Assembly: GCA_020852275.1 (NCBI GenBank)
Contig: JADZBE010000014.1
Coordinates: 36,697 to 100,696, forward strand
Direction: 5' to 3'
DNA length: 64,000 bases
Source of the DNA: Phycisphaerales bacterium
Lineage (GTDB): Bacteria > Planctomycetota > Phycisphaerae > UBA1845
Of this stretch, positions 18,515 through 30,231 are shown piece by piece. Under the pieces are notes generated by a model. It made no database searches, had not been told where the DNA came from, and worked only from the letters and a program-made list of their open reading frames with translations. The stretch's first letter is position 1, and every line of letters starts with the position of its first letter. The translations under genes and the position numbers were made by a program.

Positions 18515-18781
18515 CTAGCCGCTACCTCGAAGGGAGAGCAGGTGCCCGCACTGCGGGCAGAACCGTATCGCGCGCTCCGAGCTCATGCACCTCGATGTAC
18601 CTGCCAATGACGGAACGGCGTGGGACCGGCGGCGTCCAGCATCAAAGAGCAGCGCCAGGAGCACCGCAAGACAAACGGCGGCGCAGAAGAGGGTCGTGCC
18701 CCATCCCAAACCCTGCGGAACCGCCGCGTGAAGCGACGTGGAAGGGGGTACGACCCCGAGGATACCCGCGAGCACAAACAC
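18515..18781 (-). CDS. small membrane protein with a C-terminal CxxC
   Basis: 88 residues from a GTG at 18781. There are hydrophobic stretches at 1-12 and about 27-46, a basic linker, then FCPQCGHLL near the C-terminus (half of a zinc ribbon). It sits in the gap between the kdpD and porin genes on the same strand. No ribosome-binding site is evident and I do not recognise the family, so it may be spurious. Confidence 0.35.
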   Translation of the reverse strand: MFVLAGILGVVPPSTSLHAAVPQGLGWGTTLFCAAVCLAVLLALLFDAGRRRSHAVPSLAGTSRCMSSERAIRFCPQCGHLLSLRGSG

Positions 18782-18794
18782 GGAGAATCGCCGC

Positions 18795-18881
18795 CTATCC
18801 CTGGAGCTGGCTCATCGGAATCTGTAACAGCCCCGTGATCAGGAAAACCAGGACTTCGAACAGCAGGTCAATAAAGAACAT
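18795..18881 (-). CDS. 28-aa single-helix membrane peptide in the kdp locus
   Basis: MFFIDLLFEVLVFLITGLLQ plus IPMSQLQG: one hydrophobic helix with a short polar tail. GAGGAG lies about 6 nt upstream of the ATG at 18881 (a second in-frame ATG at 18887 is too close to that site). It is 15 bp downstream of the beta-barrel gene and co-directional. No homologue recognised. Confidence 0.5.
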   Translation of the reverse strand: MFFIDLLFEVLVFLITGLLQIPMSQLQG

Positions 18882-18895
18882 AAACATCTCCTCAA

Positions 18896-19870
18896 CTAGA
18901 AACGCCAACAGAACCCAATGCCCGTAAAGAAATCGGGCGCCTCCTCGTTCAGTCCAAACCCGGCCCGCACGTCGATCTGGAAGTTGTCCTCGATCAGGAT
19001 CACCGGACCGAAGTTGATGTTGTGCTGGCAATCGCTTCCGCGCGTGCTCGGGTACAAACCGTAATACTCCACGAAGCCGCCGAGGTTCGACGTGAACTGA
19101 TAGTATGTGGCCAGCGACGCGCCGGATTGAAAGAAACGCCCGTCGCCGTCACTGATCCACGTGGCCAACCCCACCCCGTACACGGTCCATTTGTCGGTCA
19201 GGGCGTAGTTCCACGCCAGCCGCACCTCGGGATCGACGTCGCCGGTGGATTTGCTGTCGGACCCGACGGGGATTGAGATCGCCGGAATGATCGAGAGATT
19301 CGGCATCAGGCCCTGTTGCTTCAACAGCGGCGATTTGAAACCGACGCTCATGTCCGTTGCCCCGTCATCGTGGTCCTCGCGCGTGATGTGCCGGCCGGCC
19401 CACGGGCTGACGTCCTCGAAGTGCGAAGCGGTCAGAGACATTCCCGTCCATTTGACCCGCAGCTCAAAGTTCTCCAGGAGGCCCGTGCGCAGCGAGAACT
19501 CGCCGATGGTGTGGTTGGCGAGGCGCGTCGAGCGCTCGTGGTCGTAGGTGAACGTGTAGCCGAACTCCAGATGCGAGTACCCGCGGGGCACGAGCGAATA
19601 ACTGTCGGAGAAGCCCGGACGATCGCTGCTCATCGGCCCGACCTGCGTGGGCCGGTTGAAGATCCAGAACCCCTCGGGCTGCTGGGTGGCTGTCTCTTCG
19701 CCCGCCGGTCCCTCCCTCTTCGGCTGCTCTTGGGAGTATCCAAGATCAAACGCGCTCGCCGGAGCTGGTTTCGCCGCGGGCTGAGTCGTAGCGCTCTCCT
19801 GCGCCGCCGCGCCGCGCGTGAAGGCGATTCCGATCAGCGCGAGAGCGCAAGAGCCACGAAATGACCGCAT
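18896..19870 (-). CDS. outer-membrane beta-barrel protein in the kdp locus
   Basis: 324 residues from the ATG at 19870. A signal peptide (MRSFRGSCALALIGIAFTRGAAA) is followed by a Pro/Gln/Glu-rich segment to about 65, then alternating strands typical of an outer-membrane barrel (DRPGFSDSYSLVPRGYSHLEFGYTF-like start) ending in a C-terminal aromatic residue (GFCWRF). The pattern resembles the phenol-pathway MetA/transporter-like family (PF13557). In this position it could be a porin that admits ions to the periplasm, but that is context only. Confidence 0.7.
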   Translation of the reverse strand: MRSFRGSCALALIGIAFTRGAAAQESATTQPAAKPAPASAFDLGYSQEQPKREGPAGEETATQQPEGFWIFNRPTQVGPMSSDRPGFSDSYSLVPRGYSHLEFGYTFTYDHERSTRLANHTIGEFSLRTGLLENFELRVKWTGMSLTASHFEDVSPWAGRHITREDHDDGATDMSVGFKSPLLKQQGLMPNLSIIPAISIPVGSDSKSTGDVDPEVRLAWNYALTDKWTVYGVGLATWISDGDGRFFQSGASLATYYQFTSNLGGFVEYYGLYPSTRGSDCQHNINFGPVILIEDNFQIDVRAGFGLNEEAPDFFTGIGFCWRF

Positions 19871-19956
19871 GGCATCACCGTCCTTGTTGAAAAAGCACGC
19901 CCGGAGGGGCGGCGCGTGGTTGGCGCGCCGCCCACGGGCCTCGTCGATCCGCCGCG

Positions 19957-20121
19957 CTACTTCTGCGCGGGCTTCTGCGGGTTGCCCGGCGTGCCAACCG
20001 ATGGCGCCCCCTTGGCCGGCGTCGTATTGGGCGCCGAGGGCTTGGGTTGCTGTGGTGGCTTGGGCGTCTGGCCGGGTTTGGCCGGCTGACCCGCATTCGA
20101 TTGCGTGTGCACTTGCGTCAC
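19957..20121 (-). CDS. possible 54-aa Pro/Gln/Lys-rich protein
   Basis: From a GTG at 20121 the frame reads VTQVHTQSNAGQPAKPG and continues with PPQQPKPSAPNTTPAKGAP-type sequence, ending NPQKPAQK. It is low-complexity and disordered, lying between the kdpB and porin genes on the same strand. The start is weak. It could equally be non-coding. Confidence 0.3.
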   Translation of the reverse strand: MTQVHTQSNAGQPAKPGQTPKPPQQPKPSAPNTTPAKGAPSVGTPGNPQKPAQK

Positions 20122-20222
20122 TCCATGCCCGTTCAGGTTTCGGGCGGACCCGGACCGGCGTCAGCGCCAACGAGGCGTTGTCCCCGGACCGAACATAGTT
20201 AAATCAGTCATGGCGTACCTGC

Positions 20223-22454
<2,232 letters not shown>

Positions 22455-22493
22455 TTGGTTAATACCGCAAACTCCGCGTCATCCCAATGCAGG

Positions 22494-23054
22494 CTAGGGT
22501 CCGGTCTCTGCATCGAGGGCCAGGTTCAATTCCAGCACGTTGACCAGCCGGTCCGGCGTGAGCGGACCGCCCGGCGAGAACGCGTGATTTCGGATCAGCG
22601 ATTCGACTTTTGAGGGAGCCACTCCGCGCGCGCCGGCCACGCGCACCGCCTGGTACAGCGCCGCATGTTCGGTAATGTGGGGATCCAGTCCGCCGCCCGA
22701 GGCCGCGGCCAAATCGGCGGGGAGCGCCTTGTCCGGTGTCGCGCCGTACTGCTCCACCGTCTTGGCGGCGCGATCGGTCAAGTCGGAACTCGTCGGCGAC
22801 TTGTTGCTCCCGGCGGCGCCCGAGGCGTTATAGTCCGGCGCCGACGGTCGAGGCCAGAAGTACCCGGGCTTCTCGAACTTCTGAGCAATAAGCCGGCTGC
22901 CCACGATGGTTCCGTCGCCCCGCGTGATCAATGAGCCGTTCGCGGTAACCGGGGTGCAGACCTGGGCCACCCCGAGGATCACCGCTGTATACACGCCGGC
23001 GCAAATCAGCAGGCTCACCCCCGCGATGCGCAAACTGGCCAACAAAGTCTGCAT
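22494..23054 (-). CDS. kdpC: KdpC, K+-transporting ATPase subunit C
   Basis: 186 residues from the ATG at 23054. One N-terminal transmembrane helix (SLRIAGVSLLICAGVYTAVILGVAQ) is followed by the periplasmic domain with the KdpC signatures GSRLIAQKF, PGYFWPRPSA, DYNASGAAGSN, SGGGLDPHI and LNVLELNLAL-like ending. KdpC stabilises the KdpFABC complex. It lies 19 bp after kdpA and 39 bp before kdpB. Confidence 0.95.
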   Translation of the reverse strand: MQTLLASLRIAGVSLLICAGVYTAVILGVAQVCTPVTANGSLITRGDGTIVGSRLIAQKFEKPGYFWPRPSAPDYNASGAAGSNKSPTSSDLTDRAAKTVEQYGATPDKALPADLAAASGGGLDPHITEHAALYQAVRVAGARGVAPSKVESLIRNHAFSPGGPLTPDRLVNVLELNLALDAETGP

Positions 23055-23073
23055 ATGGGTTTCCAATACACAA

Positions 23074-24750
23074 CTAGGGCATGAACTGAAGGTGCTCGAC
23101 GATGGGCCCCAGCGCGCCCGCCGGGAAAAACGTAAGTGCCCCAATGATCGCGATGACCGCCGTCAGCATGACCGCAAACGTGCCGCCCTCGACGCCCAAC
23201 GTGCCGGCCGACTGTGCCGTCGGTCGCTTGGAGGCCAGCGACCCGGCGATGGCCAGCGGGAGGAGGATCGGGATGAACCGTGCCAGGAGCATCACGATGC
23301 CGGTGGCGATGTTCCACGGCGGGGTGTTGTCACCCAGCCCTTCGAAGCCGGAGCCGTTGTTTGCAGTGGACGAGCTGAACTCGTAAAGCATTTCGCTGAA
23401 GCCGTGGGCGCCGCCGTTGTTGAGCGTTTTCGTCCCCCAGGGCGTCACCGCGAACAGGGCGGAGGCGCCGAGGATGAAAAACGCGTGCGCCAGCATGGCG
23501 ACGGCCGCGAGCTTGACCTCGCGCGCCTCCACGCGGCGGTTGAGATACTCCGGCGTCCGTCCGACCATCATCCCCGCCAGAAACACGGCCAGAATGACGT
23601 AGACGAACATGTTGATCATGCCCACGCCGACGCCGCCGAAGTCCTCGTTCAGCCACATCCCGATCAGCGGCATCAGCCCCGTCATCGGATTCAGGCTGTC
23701 GTGCATGCAGTTGACGGAGCCGTTGCTGGTGGACGTGGTCACGACCGCCCACAGGGGCCCCGCCGCTGTGCCGAAGCGCAGCTCCTTGCCTTCCAGGTTC
23801 CCGGTGCTCTGTTCGATGGGCAATGCGGTGAAGGCTTGCGTCGGGGCCGACTCGAACCAGGCCGCGCATGCGATCCGCATCGACATCAGGGCAAGCATCA
23901 CGCCGAACACGACCGCAGCATGACGGAGGCGACCCACGATCCGTCCGAACATCCACACGCACGCCATCGGGATCAGGATGATGGAAATCGTGGACAGCAC
24001 GTTTGTCCAGAACGTCGGGTTCTCGAACGGATGCGCGCTGTTGGGACCGAAGAACCCGCCGCCGTTCGTGCCGAGTTGCTTGATCGCCAGGAACGCCGCC
24101 ACCGGACCCCGGGCGATGGTCTGCGTCGCGCCTTCCAGAGTCGTGGCTTGCGCCGCGCCTTGCAGCGTCATGGGCATCCCGCCCAACACCACCAGGGTCG
24201 CGACCAGCACCGCGGCCGGCAGCATGATCAGAAAGGTCGCGCGCTGCACGTCGAGGAAGAAATTGCCGGGCGCCCGGCCGACCAGCCCTCGTGCCATCGC
24301 CGCCAGCGCGGCCAGTCCAACCGCCGGGGTCACGAATTGGAGCCACATCAGCGCGCAGAGCTGCGACAGATAGCTCATCGTCGATTCGCCCGAGTAATGC
24401 TGCAAGTTGGTGTTCGTCGTGAATGAGGCCGCCGTGTTGAAGATCAGGCTGCCTTCGATGGCCTTCATGCCGTCCGGATTGAGCGGCAGGTACTGCTGCA
24501 ACGCCATGACACCGAAGCTCACGGCGAAGATGATCACGTTGAACGCGAGCAGCGTGACCATGTAGCGCTTCCAGCCCTGCTGCTCTCGGCCCAGCCTGCC
24601 GGTCACGCGCTCAAAAAGCCGGTCCAGGGCACGGCGCCGCGCCCCGACGACCGCGGGGGGATCCATCGCCCATTTCATGTACCGGCCTAGCGGCCATGAC
24701 AGCGCGGCCGAGCCGCCGACGATGAAAACAATGAAAATGACTGCACTCAT
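23074..24750 (-). CDS. kdpA: KdpA, K+-translocating channel-like subunit
   Basis: 558 residues, ten or more transmembrane segments with the SKT-superfamily selectivity-filter repeats (NTAASFTTNTNLQHYSGE; LGTNGGGFFGPNSAHPFENP; TSNGSVNCMHDSLNP; SSSTANNGSGFEGL). It binds and conducts K+ across the inner membrane. Second-strongest marker of the operon after kdpB. Confidence 0.96.
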   Translation of the reverse strand: MSAVIFIVFIVGGSAALSWPLGRYMKWAMDPPAVVGARRRALDRLFERVTGRLGREQQGWKRYMVTLLAFNVIIFAVSFGVMALQQYLPLNPDGMKAIEGSLIFNTAASFTTNTNLQHYSGESTMSYLSQLCALMWLQFVTPAVGLAALAAMARGLVGRAPGNFFLDVQRATFLIMLPAAVLVATLVVLGGMPMTLQGAAQATTLEGATQTIARGPVAAFLAIKQLGTNGGGFFGPNSAHPFENPTFWTNVLSTISIILIPMACVWMFGRIVGRLRHAAVVFGVMLALMSMRIACAAWFESAPTQAFTALPIEQSTGNLEGKELRFGTAAGPLWAVVTTSTSNGSVNCMHDSLNPMTGLMPLIGMWLNEDFGGVGVGMINMFVYVILAVFLAGMMVGRTPEYLNRRVEAREVKLAAVAMLAHAFFILGASALFAVTPWGTKTLNNGGAHGFSEMLYEFSSSTANNGSGFEGLGDNTPPWNIATGIVMLLARFIPILLPLAIAGSLASKRPTAQSAGTLGVEGGTFAVMLTAVIAIIGALTFFPAGALGPIVEHLQFMP

Positions 24751-24763
24751 GGATGTACCCCGG

Positions 24764-24859
24764 TTACTTGCGGGGCTCCGTGCGAGCTACGACTTGCGTC
24801 AAACCCGCCAGCGCCGCGAAGCACGCCAGACCGAGCATCAGGTAGAGCAGGACCATCAT
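24764..24859 (-). CDS. 31-aa membrane peptide between kdpF and kdpA
   Basis: MMVLLYLMLGLACFAALAGL then TQVVARTEPRK: one helix and a basic tail. The ATG at 24859 overlaps the kdpF stop (24856-24858), indicating translational coupling. Kdp operons of several bacteria have such an extra small ORF before kdpA; its function is not known to me. Confidence 0.7.
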   Translation of the reverse strand: MMVLLYLMLGLACFAALAGLTQVVARTEPRK

Positions 24860-24948
24860 TGGAACGACTCCGGCTTGAGCATCGCGACGAACAGGTAGAT
24901 GAAAAGCAGCAGCGCCACGATTCCACAAACGAGGTACCAAACGGTCAC
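24856..24948 (-). CDS. kdpF: KdpF small membrane subunit
   Basis: 30 residues from a GTG at 24948: (M)TVWYLVCGIVALLLFIYLF then VAMLKPESFQ. It matches the KdpF pattern (YL..G..AL.LF.YL..ALL.PE.F). AGGGAG lies about 10 nt upstream. KdpF is a single-helix subunit that stabilises the KdpABC complex. Confidence 0.85.
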   Translation of the reverse strand: MTVWYLVCGIVALLLFIYLFVAMLKPESFQ

Positions 24949-24972
24949 GAGAAGTTGCTCCCTTCATGAAAT

Positions 24973-25013
24973 CACGCACGACGCTCAACTCTAGGTCACG
25001 TACGACTCTCAAC
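24973..25013 (-). promoter_or_regulatory. direct repeats upstream of kdpF, candidate KdpE sites
   Basis: CACGCACGACGCTCAAC (24973-24989) and CACGTACGACTCTCAAC (24997-25013) match at 15 of 17 positions and are spaced 24 bp apart. They lie 25-65 bp upstream of the kdpF start. Tandem repeats of this kind are normal targets of OmpR-family regulators such as KdpE. Confidence 0.45.
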
Positions 25014-25457
25014 AGGCGAGCGGCGTTTGGCGACAACGATGCGCGACCACTCTGCCCGGCGCGCTGTTTGTCAAACACGCGTCTCGGCTGTCATTGAAAG
25101 CGTACAACGTCGCATCTCAGGATGCTGTATCATTCACTGCGAGCGCCGTAAGAGACGTGTAAGGCACGGGCGTCCATCGTCGGCACGTCCGGCGGCGGTC
25201 GGATGCCGCGATTCCTGGGGGCAGCCTGAGCGACCGCGCAGTCAGAGCTTGGAGCGGGTCAACCCACCCACGAAGGCCAAACCCCTGCAGCTCTTGGGGC
25301 TGGGTTTGTTCGCCGCCGCCGCTTCCAAAGTGCGGAGTTTTCGATAGAATGGACTATGCGATATGACGTTAAGTAGAGTATGGGCGAACACTAGCTCTAC
25401 TTGAGCAAGGACGCGTAGATTCGTAAGTCACTGTTAATGATATACTTACAACGTTTT
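25014..25457. other. intergenic region between kdp and tRNA-Gly
   Basis: Apart from the kdp operator repeats to its left and the tRNA promoter at its right end, nothing is recognisable. A plus-strand open frame at about 25027-25347 has no coding character. AT content rises after 25340. Confidence 0.5.
25438..25446 (+). promoter_or_regulatory. extended -10 promoter of tRNA-Gly
   Basis: TGATATACT: a TG dinucleotide one base before the -10 hexamer TATACT, ending 12 bp before the tRNA 5' end. No good -35 hexamer is seen, which fits an extended -10 promoter. Confidence 0.4.
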
Positions 25458-26716
<1,259 letters not shown>

Positions 26717-26729
26717 TGTTTGACCGATC

Positions 26730-27032
26730 TTATCGCGGGTTCTCGTTCGTCACTCGGTCCAGGAAGCGGTCAAGCTCCACGCGGCGGTAGAAGACGCTCT
26801 TGGAGACCTGCGTTCCTCGCAGCAAACCTGCCGCCCGGTAACGGGTAAGCGTTTGATGAGGGTTCTTCAAACCGGCAATCGTATCCAAGCGAAGGTACCG
26901 AATGGCCTCGGCCTCGGTCAGCAAGTCGGGGCATGGCGTCGGTGGGACGCCGTTTGGCCCGGTTGCCGTTGGTAGCGGTTGTTCGCCGTCCCCGGGGACG
27001 TCTTGCAATACTTGCAACCGTTCAGCGTTCAT
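26730..27032 (-). CDS. excisionase-like / helix-turn-helix DNA-binding protein
   Basis: 100 residues from the ATG at 27032, preceded by AAAGGAGC. The C-terminal half (LTEAEAIRYLRLD..., TLTRYRAAGLLRGTQVSKSVFYRRVELDRFL) has the MerR/HTH_17-like pattern of excisionases. It lies 13 bp upstream of the integrase gene on the same strand, which supports a role as directionality factor. Confidence 0.7.
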   Translation of the reverse strand: MNAERLQVLQDVPGDGEQPLPTATGPNGVPPTPCPDLLTEAEAIRYLRLDTIAGLKNPHQTLTRYRAAGLLRGTQVSKSVFYRRVELDRFLDRVTNENPR

Positions 27033-27087
27033 CGTCACTGCTCCTTTCCATACTCGGCGTTGGATTCCGAAACCGCACCTTCGCGGC

Positions 27088-27369
27088 TCATTGACTCGCG
27101 GACTTCGCACCTGAATCGTCGGTCGCTCTCAGGACGAGGTGCTCGAATATCTTGTTCGCCACCAAGGCCAGCTTGGGCAAGTCATCCGGGCGCAGGTAGC
27201 CTGTGCTCTTCCACTCGCCGCTCCGTTCGTCGCGGTAGCGCTTCTCGATTCGAACCGAGTGCTGCACGACGGGACGTCCATCGAGCGTTGAGGTCTTGCC
27301 CCAAACAGCGCCGTTGATGGCCCCCGCTCGATACTCGAAGATCGGTTGCTCTGCATTCTTGGTAGTCAT
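27088..27369 (-). CDS. small beta-rich accessory protein (paralogue A)
   Basis: 93 residues. The pattern Y..GAINGAVWG......V.HSVRIEKRYRD...EW.S...L.PDDLPKLA..A...FEHL matches two other proteins in the window (55298-55585 and 62913-63152). A beta-sheet followed by one helix is predicted, reminiscent of PC4-like ssDNA-binding folds, but this is only a pattern impression. A perfect operator palindrome lies 18-41 bp upstream of its ATG. Confidence 0.7.
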   Translation of the reverse strand: MTTKNAEQPIFEYRAGAINGAVWGKTSTLDGRPVVQHSVRIEKRYRDERSGEWKSTGYLRPDDLPKLALVANKIFEHLVLRATDDSGAKSASQ

Positions 27370-27386
27370 CGCCGATTACTCCGTGT

Positions 27387-27410
27387 TATGTACGCTGACT
27401 TGCGTACATA
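27387..27410 (-). promoter_or_regulatory. operator palindrome upstream of paralogue A
   Basis: TATGTACGC-N6-GCGTACATA, a perfect 9-bp inverted repeat with spacer TGACTT. A related site with the same 6-bp spacing lies at 28573-28592 upstream of the XRE gene, so it is the probable binding site of that repressor. Confidence 0.7.
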
Positions 27411-27432
27411 CGCGACAAAAAAACAAGCGGCA

Positions 27433-28158
27433 TCACGCATGCCGGTGAAACCTGAACTCCTGTTGCCGGGCATCGACACCCTCCAAGAACCGCTCGACGA
27501 AGGCGCGCGGCAAGACGGGACGACGCGTGCTGATCCTTGGCTGAATGCTGCGAAACCGGATGACCGCGGCGGTCGCGGAAACCTCAAACCGCTTCGTGAA
27601 GGCCGGCAAGACGTCCGTTCGCCACAGTTGCTCCGATTCCGGCGACTCGAACATGAGGTCGGCTGCGAGTTTCGCCGGGTCCAGCCCGAGCTCCCGACAG
27701 ATCGCCAGAAACTCGACTTCTACCAGGGGCAGCGGCATAAGGAACGATGCGGCAAACTGGTTCGCTTCGCGCTCGTACTGGTTCCTCTCTTCGTAGCTGT
27801 AATCGAACATGTCACGGAATTCCTCCGCGACCTTGGCGTGTAAGACCATGTGACCCAGCTCGTGGGCGCAAGTGAATCGGCAACGGGCTTCGTTCGACAG
27901 CGACTTGGGGTCGATCATGATCTCGTTGGCGCGAACGTATGCCGCACCGAGAACGTCTTTGCCCAAGTGCGACAAATCAGTGAAGCCGAAGCGGATTCCG
28001 AGAGGGCCTTCGATCCAGTTCTCGACCGGCACGGGGAGCGGAATCGAATCCAGCTTCTGCCGCTTGCGACATCGTTCCAGGCACCGCCATGCGCGCTGGT
28101 CAATCTCGCGTAGCCCGCGACGCGGCTCGAAGATCCGGTATTGGAACGGCATGGCCAC
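27433..28158 (-). CDS. ImmA/IrrE-family metallopeptidase
   Basis: 241 residues from a GTG at 28158 (AAGGGGA upstream). The zinc motif HELGH lies at 99-103 (FTCAHELGHMVLH), followed by the acidic helix EFRDMF...YERE(A)NQFAASFLMP typical of the family. Such peptidases cleave or inactivate a partner XRE repressor, as ImmA does in ICEBs1 and IrrE/PprI in Deinococcus. The gene starts 3 bp after the XRE stop, so the pair probably controls the island's excision genes. Confidence 0.85.
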   Translation of the reverse strand: MAMPFQYRIFEPRRGLREIDQRAWRCLERCRKRQKLDSIPLPVPVENWIEGPLGIRFGFTDLSHLGKDVLGAAYVRANEIMIDPKSLSNEARCRFTCAHELGHMVLHAKVAEEFRDMFDYSYEERNQYEREANQFAASFLMPLPLVEVEFLAICRELGLDPAKLAADLMFESPESEQLWRTDVLPAFTKRFEVSATAAVIRFRSIQPRISTRRPVLPRAFVERFLEGVDARQQEFRFHRHA

Positions 28159-28161
28159 GCT

Positions 28162-28557
28162 TCACTTCCCCTTGGTGGAGTCCTTCTTGCCCGTCATGTG
28201 ACGGGCTTGCTCGATGAGAGCATCCCATTGGGTCCGCGTCAGTTTCCGCGCCGATCGCAGCAACTCCGGAACCTTCTCAGCCGTGACCGGGTCCTGGCTG
28301 GCGACTTCGGAGACGATTGCGTCGGGCCGATTCCATCCCGCGCGAAGTTCGGCCACGGTGATGCCGTAGGCAACGCTGATCCGCAGCAGGAGGTCCTCGG
28401 AAGGGGTTCGGCGGCCAAGCTCCAGGTCCGTAAGGTGTGCGGGGGCGATGTCGAGTACCCTGGCCATCTCGCGCAGGCTCTTGTCCAGAACCTCGACGCG
28501 GCGCTGGCGAAGGGTTTCGCCGATTGGCTTCGGAGTAGGTTGACCGGATCGGGCCAT
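28162..28557 (-). CDS. XRE-family repressor partnered with ImmA/IrrE peptidase
   Basis: 131 residues from the ATG at 28557 (GGGGAG 5 nt upstream). Helix-turn-helix: LRQRRVEVLDKSLREMARVL, DIAPAHLTDLELGRRTPSEDLLLRISVAYG. The C-terminal half probably carries the peptidase-sensitive region. An imperfect copy of its presumed operator overlaps its own promoter, which predicts autoregulation. Confidence 0.82.
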   Translation of the reverse strand: MARSGQPTPKPIGETLRQRRVEVLDKSLREMARVLDIAPAHLTDLELGRRTPSEDLLLRISVAYGITVAELRAGWNRPDAIVSEVASQDPVTAEKVPELLRSARKLTRTQWDALIEQARHMTGKKDSTKGK

Positions 28558-28572
28558 ATGCTCCCCATGCAG

Positions 28573-28592
28573 TGTACGCTGATATGCTAACA
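28573..28592 (-). promoter_or_regulatory. operator for the XRE gene
   Basis: TGTACGC-TGATAT-GCTAACA: the left half matches the palindrome at 27387-27410 exactly, the right half imperfectly, with the same 6-bp spacing. It overlaps a candidate -10 (TAGCAT) lying 16 bp from TTGACT on the minus strand. Confidence 0.55.
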
Positions 28593-28641
28593 ACCGTCGG
28601 GACGAAGTCAAGCCCCTGGGTACGGAATTCTTTGGGAAGGG

Positions 28642-29268
28642 TCAATCGGTCCGGAAAGCGGCGAACGGCGGGGCCGGCGGGGCCGGAGGCCGCTGGTACC
28701 GGTATCGGCGCAGGGCGGCCACGGCATGGACCAGGTAGGCGGCCGTACCCCCGACGTATGCGTCGTAGGCGATGGCGAGCTGGGGGTCCACGAGCACTCG
28801 TGAGTGGAACAGCACGATGCACGCGGCCAGCGCGGTCAGACAGGATGCGCCGACGGCGAACATGGCGGCGGTTCCGGTGCGTCCGGCGGTTGATGCCTTG
28901 CGGTTGGGATGCTGCGACTGGAAAACCAGCAACTCCTCGCCTGCGATGCGGTTGACCAGCCGTTCGATCTCGTCGATCCGGCGGAGGTGGTCCTCTTTCG
29001 AGCGTGCGTGTCCCAGCGTGGTCGCCACAATCCACGCCAGGCAGGATGGGATGCCTGCCAGGAATAGGAGCTGGGTTTCCGGCGGAAGCGCGGGCACGCT
29101 GCCGAGGACGATCCCGAGCATCCCTCCCGCAGCGGGGACCCGCTGGTCTATCGCCCGCAGCCGAAAAAGCAGGAGCTGGTACAGGGCCCGGTACTCCTCG
29201 ATGAGCACCGCGATCCGCTCAGGCTCGGTGAGCTTGACCCTCGGCCCGGCTTGAAATTGCTGTGACAT
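28642..29268 (-). CDS. four-helix membrane protein of unknown function
   Basis: 208 residues from the ATG at 29268. There are hydrophobic pairs at about 48-62/66-88 and 135-158/166-182, separated by a basic amphipathic helix (RSKEDHLRRIDEIERLVNRI). The topology resembles SLATT-like membrane effectors, but no signature confirms this. It is divergent from the cupin gene, sharing the intergenic region 29269-29357. Confidence 0.6.
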   Translation of the reverse strand: MSQQFQAGPRVKLTEPERIAVLIEEYRALYQLLLFRLRAIDQRVPAAGGMLGIVLGSVPALPPETQLLFLAGIPSCLAWIVATTLGHARSKEDHLRRIDEIERLVNRIAGEELLVFQSQHPNRKASTAGRTGTAAMFAVGASCLTALAACIVLFHSRVLVDPQLAIAYDAYVGGTAAYLVHAVAALRRYRYQRPPAPPAPPFAAFRTD

Positions 29269-29357
29269 GCCCCTTGACGCCCTCTCGAAGTACCGTACAA
29301 GTACCAAACTTATTTGCCGGACCGCGCCCGGCGAGTCAAGCCGAAAGGAGGTGCGGG

Positions 29358-30047
29358 ATGTTGCGTAAGGTTTCCCCGAAAATCGGTGCAGCTTCGTTGG
29401 CGGGCATGAAAGGGCGCGACGCGCTTCGAGTCCTCTTCGACCTCGGCCTTCGTTGCGTCAGTGAAATCGACTTGCCCGAAGACGGAGTCTGCGGCACTGC
29501 TCGTTCGCTGACGCTGGCGTTCCCAAATGCGGACGGTATCGCGGTTCACGACCTGGTCGAGATCGCCGAAAGGGACCACCCGCTCGTGCTCAAGGCCCCG
29601 TTCGAGCAGACGGAAAGCATCGCAGGCGGGGTCTGGTCGGCGAGTGAACTTGTCGATACCAGTCGCGATGATGGACTGGTGAAGCTGCGATTCAACCGGG
29701 GTACGCTCGACCTGCCGATGCACGTGCATGAGTTCTCCGACCGGTTCATCCTCGTGCTTGAGGGTGAGGGGTTCTTCCACGTGTCGAGCGAGACGCTTGG
29801 CGGTTTCTCCGGGCGGGACGTGCGGTGCATTCCCGTCACGGCCGGCGAAGCGCTCGCGTTCACGCGTGGACTGCTGCACACGTTCAGTTCGCCGGCGATG
29901 CCGTTGCTCCTGCTGTCCTACCATGCGCCCCTCGTGGAGCTTGACGATCCAGGACAATACACGTTGCCGAAGATGATCTGGACGCCACGAAACATGCATG
30001 GGTACCATCGGGAATCACGTGGTGTCAGCGTGCCCGATGTACGGTAG
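29358..30047 (+). CDS. cupin-domain protein
   Basis: 229 residues with a strong ribosome-binding site (AAAGGAGG) before the ATG at 29358. The second half is a single cupin barrel: LPMHVHEFSDRFILVLEGEGFFHV (two His and an acidic metal ligand) and TAGEALAFTRGLLHTFSS (third His). The N-terminal half (MKGRDALRVLFDLGLRCVSE) is unplaced. It is probably a small-molecule-binding or dioxygenase-like protein; no specific function can be given. The structured RNA element starts about 90-150 bp downstream. Confidence 0.7.
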   Translation: MLRKVSPKIGAASLAGMKGRDALRVLFDLGLRCVSEIDLPEDGVCGTARSLTLAFPNADGIAVHDLVEIAERDHPLVLKAPFEQTESIAGGVWSASELVDTSRDDGLVKLRFNRGTLDLPMHVHEFSDRFILVLEGEGFFHVSSETLGGFSGRDVRCIPVTAGEALAFTRGLLHTFSSPAMPLLLLSYHAPLVELDDPGQYTLPKMIWTPRNMHGYHRESRGVSVPDVR

Positions 30048-30197
30048 GCTCGCGCCGCGAGCTTCGGCTCGTGGTCGTCAGTAACGGATATCATGTTGCG
30101 CGACGCCATTCAGACCGGGCGGCATCACCCGTTCAACTCGGCCTTACCAACCGAGCCAAGGGCACGGCCTAACCAACCGTGATGATGCCGACCCGTA

Positions 30198-30231
30198 GAG
30201 CCGGATGCGTCGAGAGGCGCTTGTCCGGCTC
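30198..30231 (+). ncRNA. group II intron domain 5 (catalytic hairpin)
   Basis: A 34-nt hairpin with every feature of D5: a 9-bp lower stem GAGCCGGAU/GUCCGGCUC carrying the catalytic AGC triad at 30199-30201, a 2-nt UU bulge on the 3' strand, a 5-bp upper stem GCGUC/GGCGC and a GAGA (GNRA) tetraloop. The preceding CCCGUA is also usual just before D5 in bacterial group II introns. There is no reverse transcriptase ORF upstream; a cupin gene lies there instead. Confidence 0.9.

Noticed and set aside
22906..24426. A long plus-strand frame across kdpA
   Set aside because: Shadow of kdpA; no domain, His/Arg-rich.
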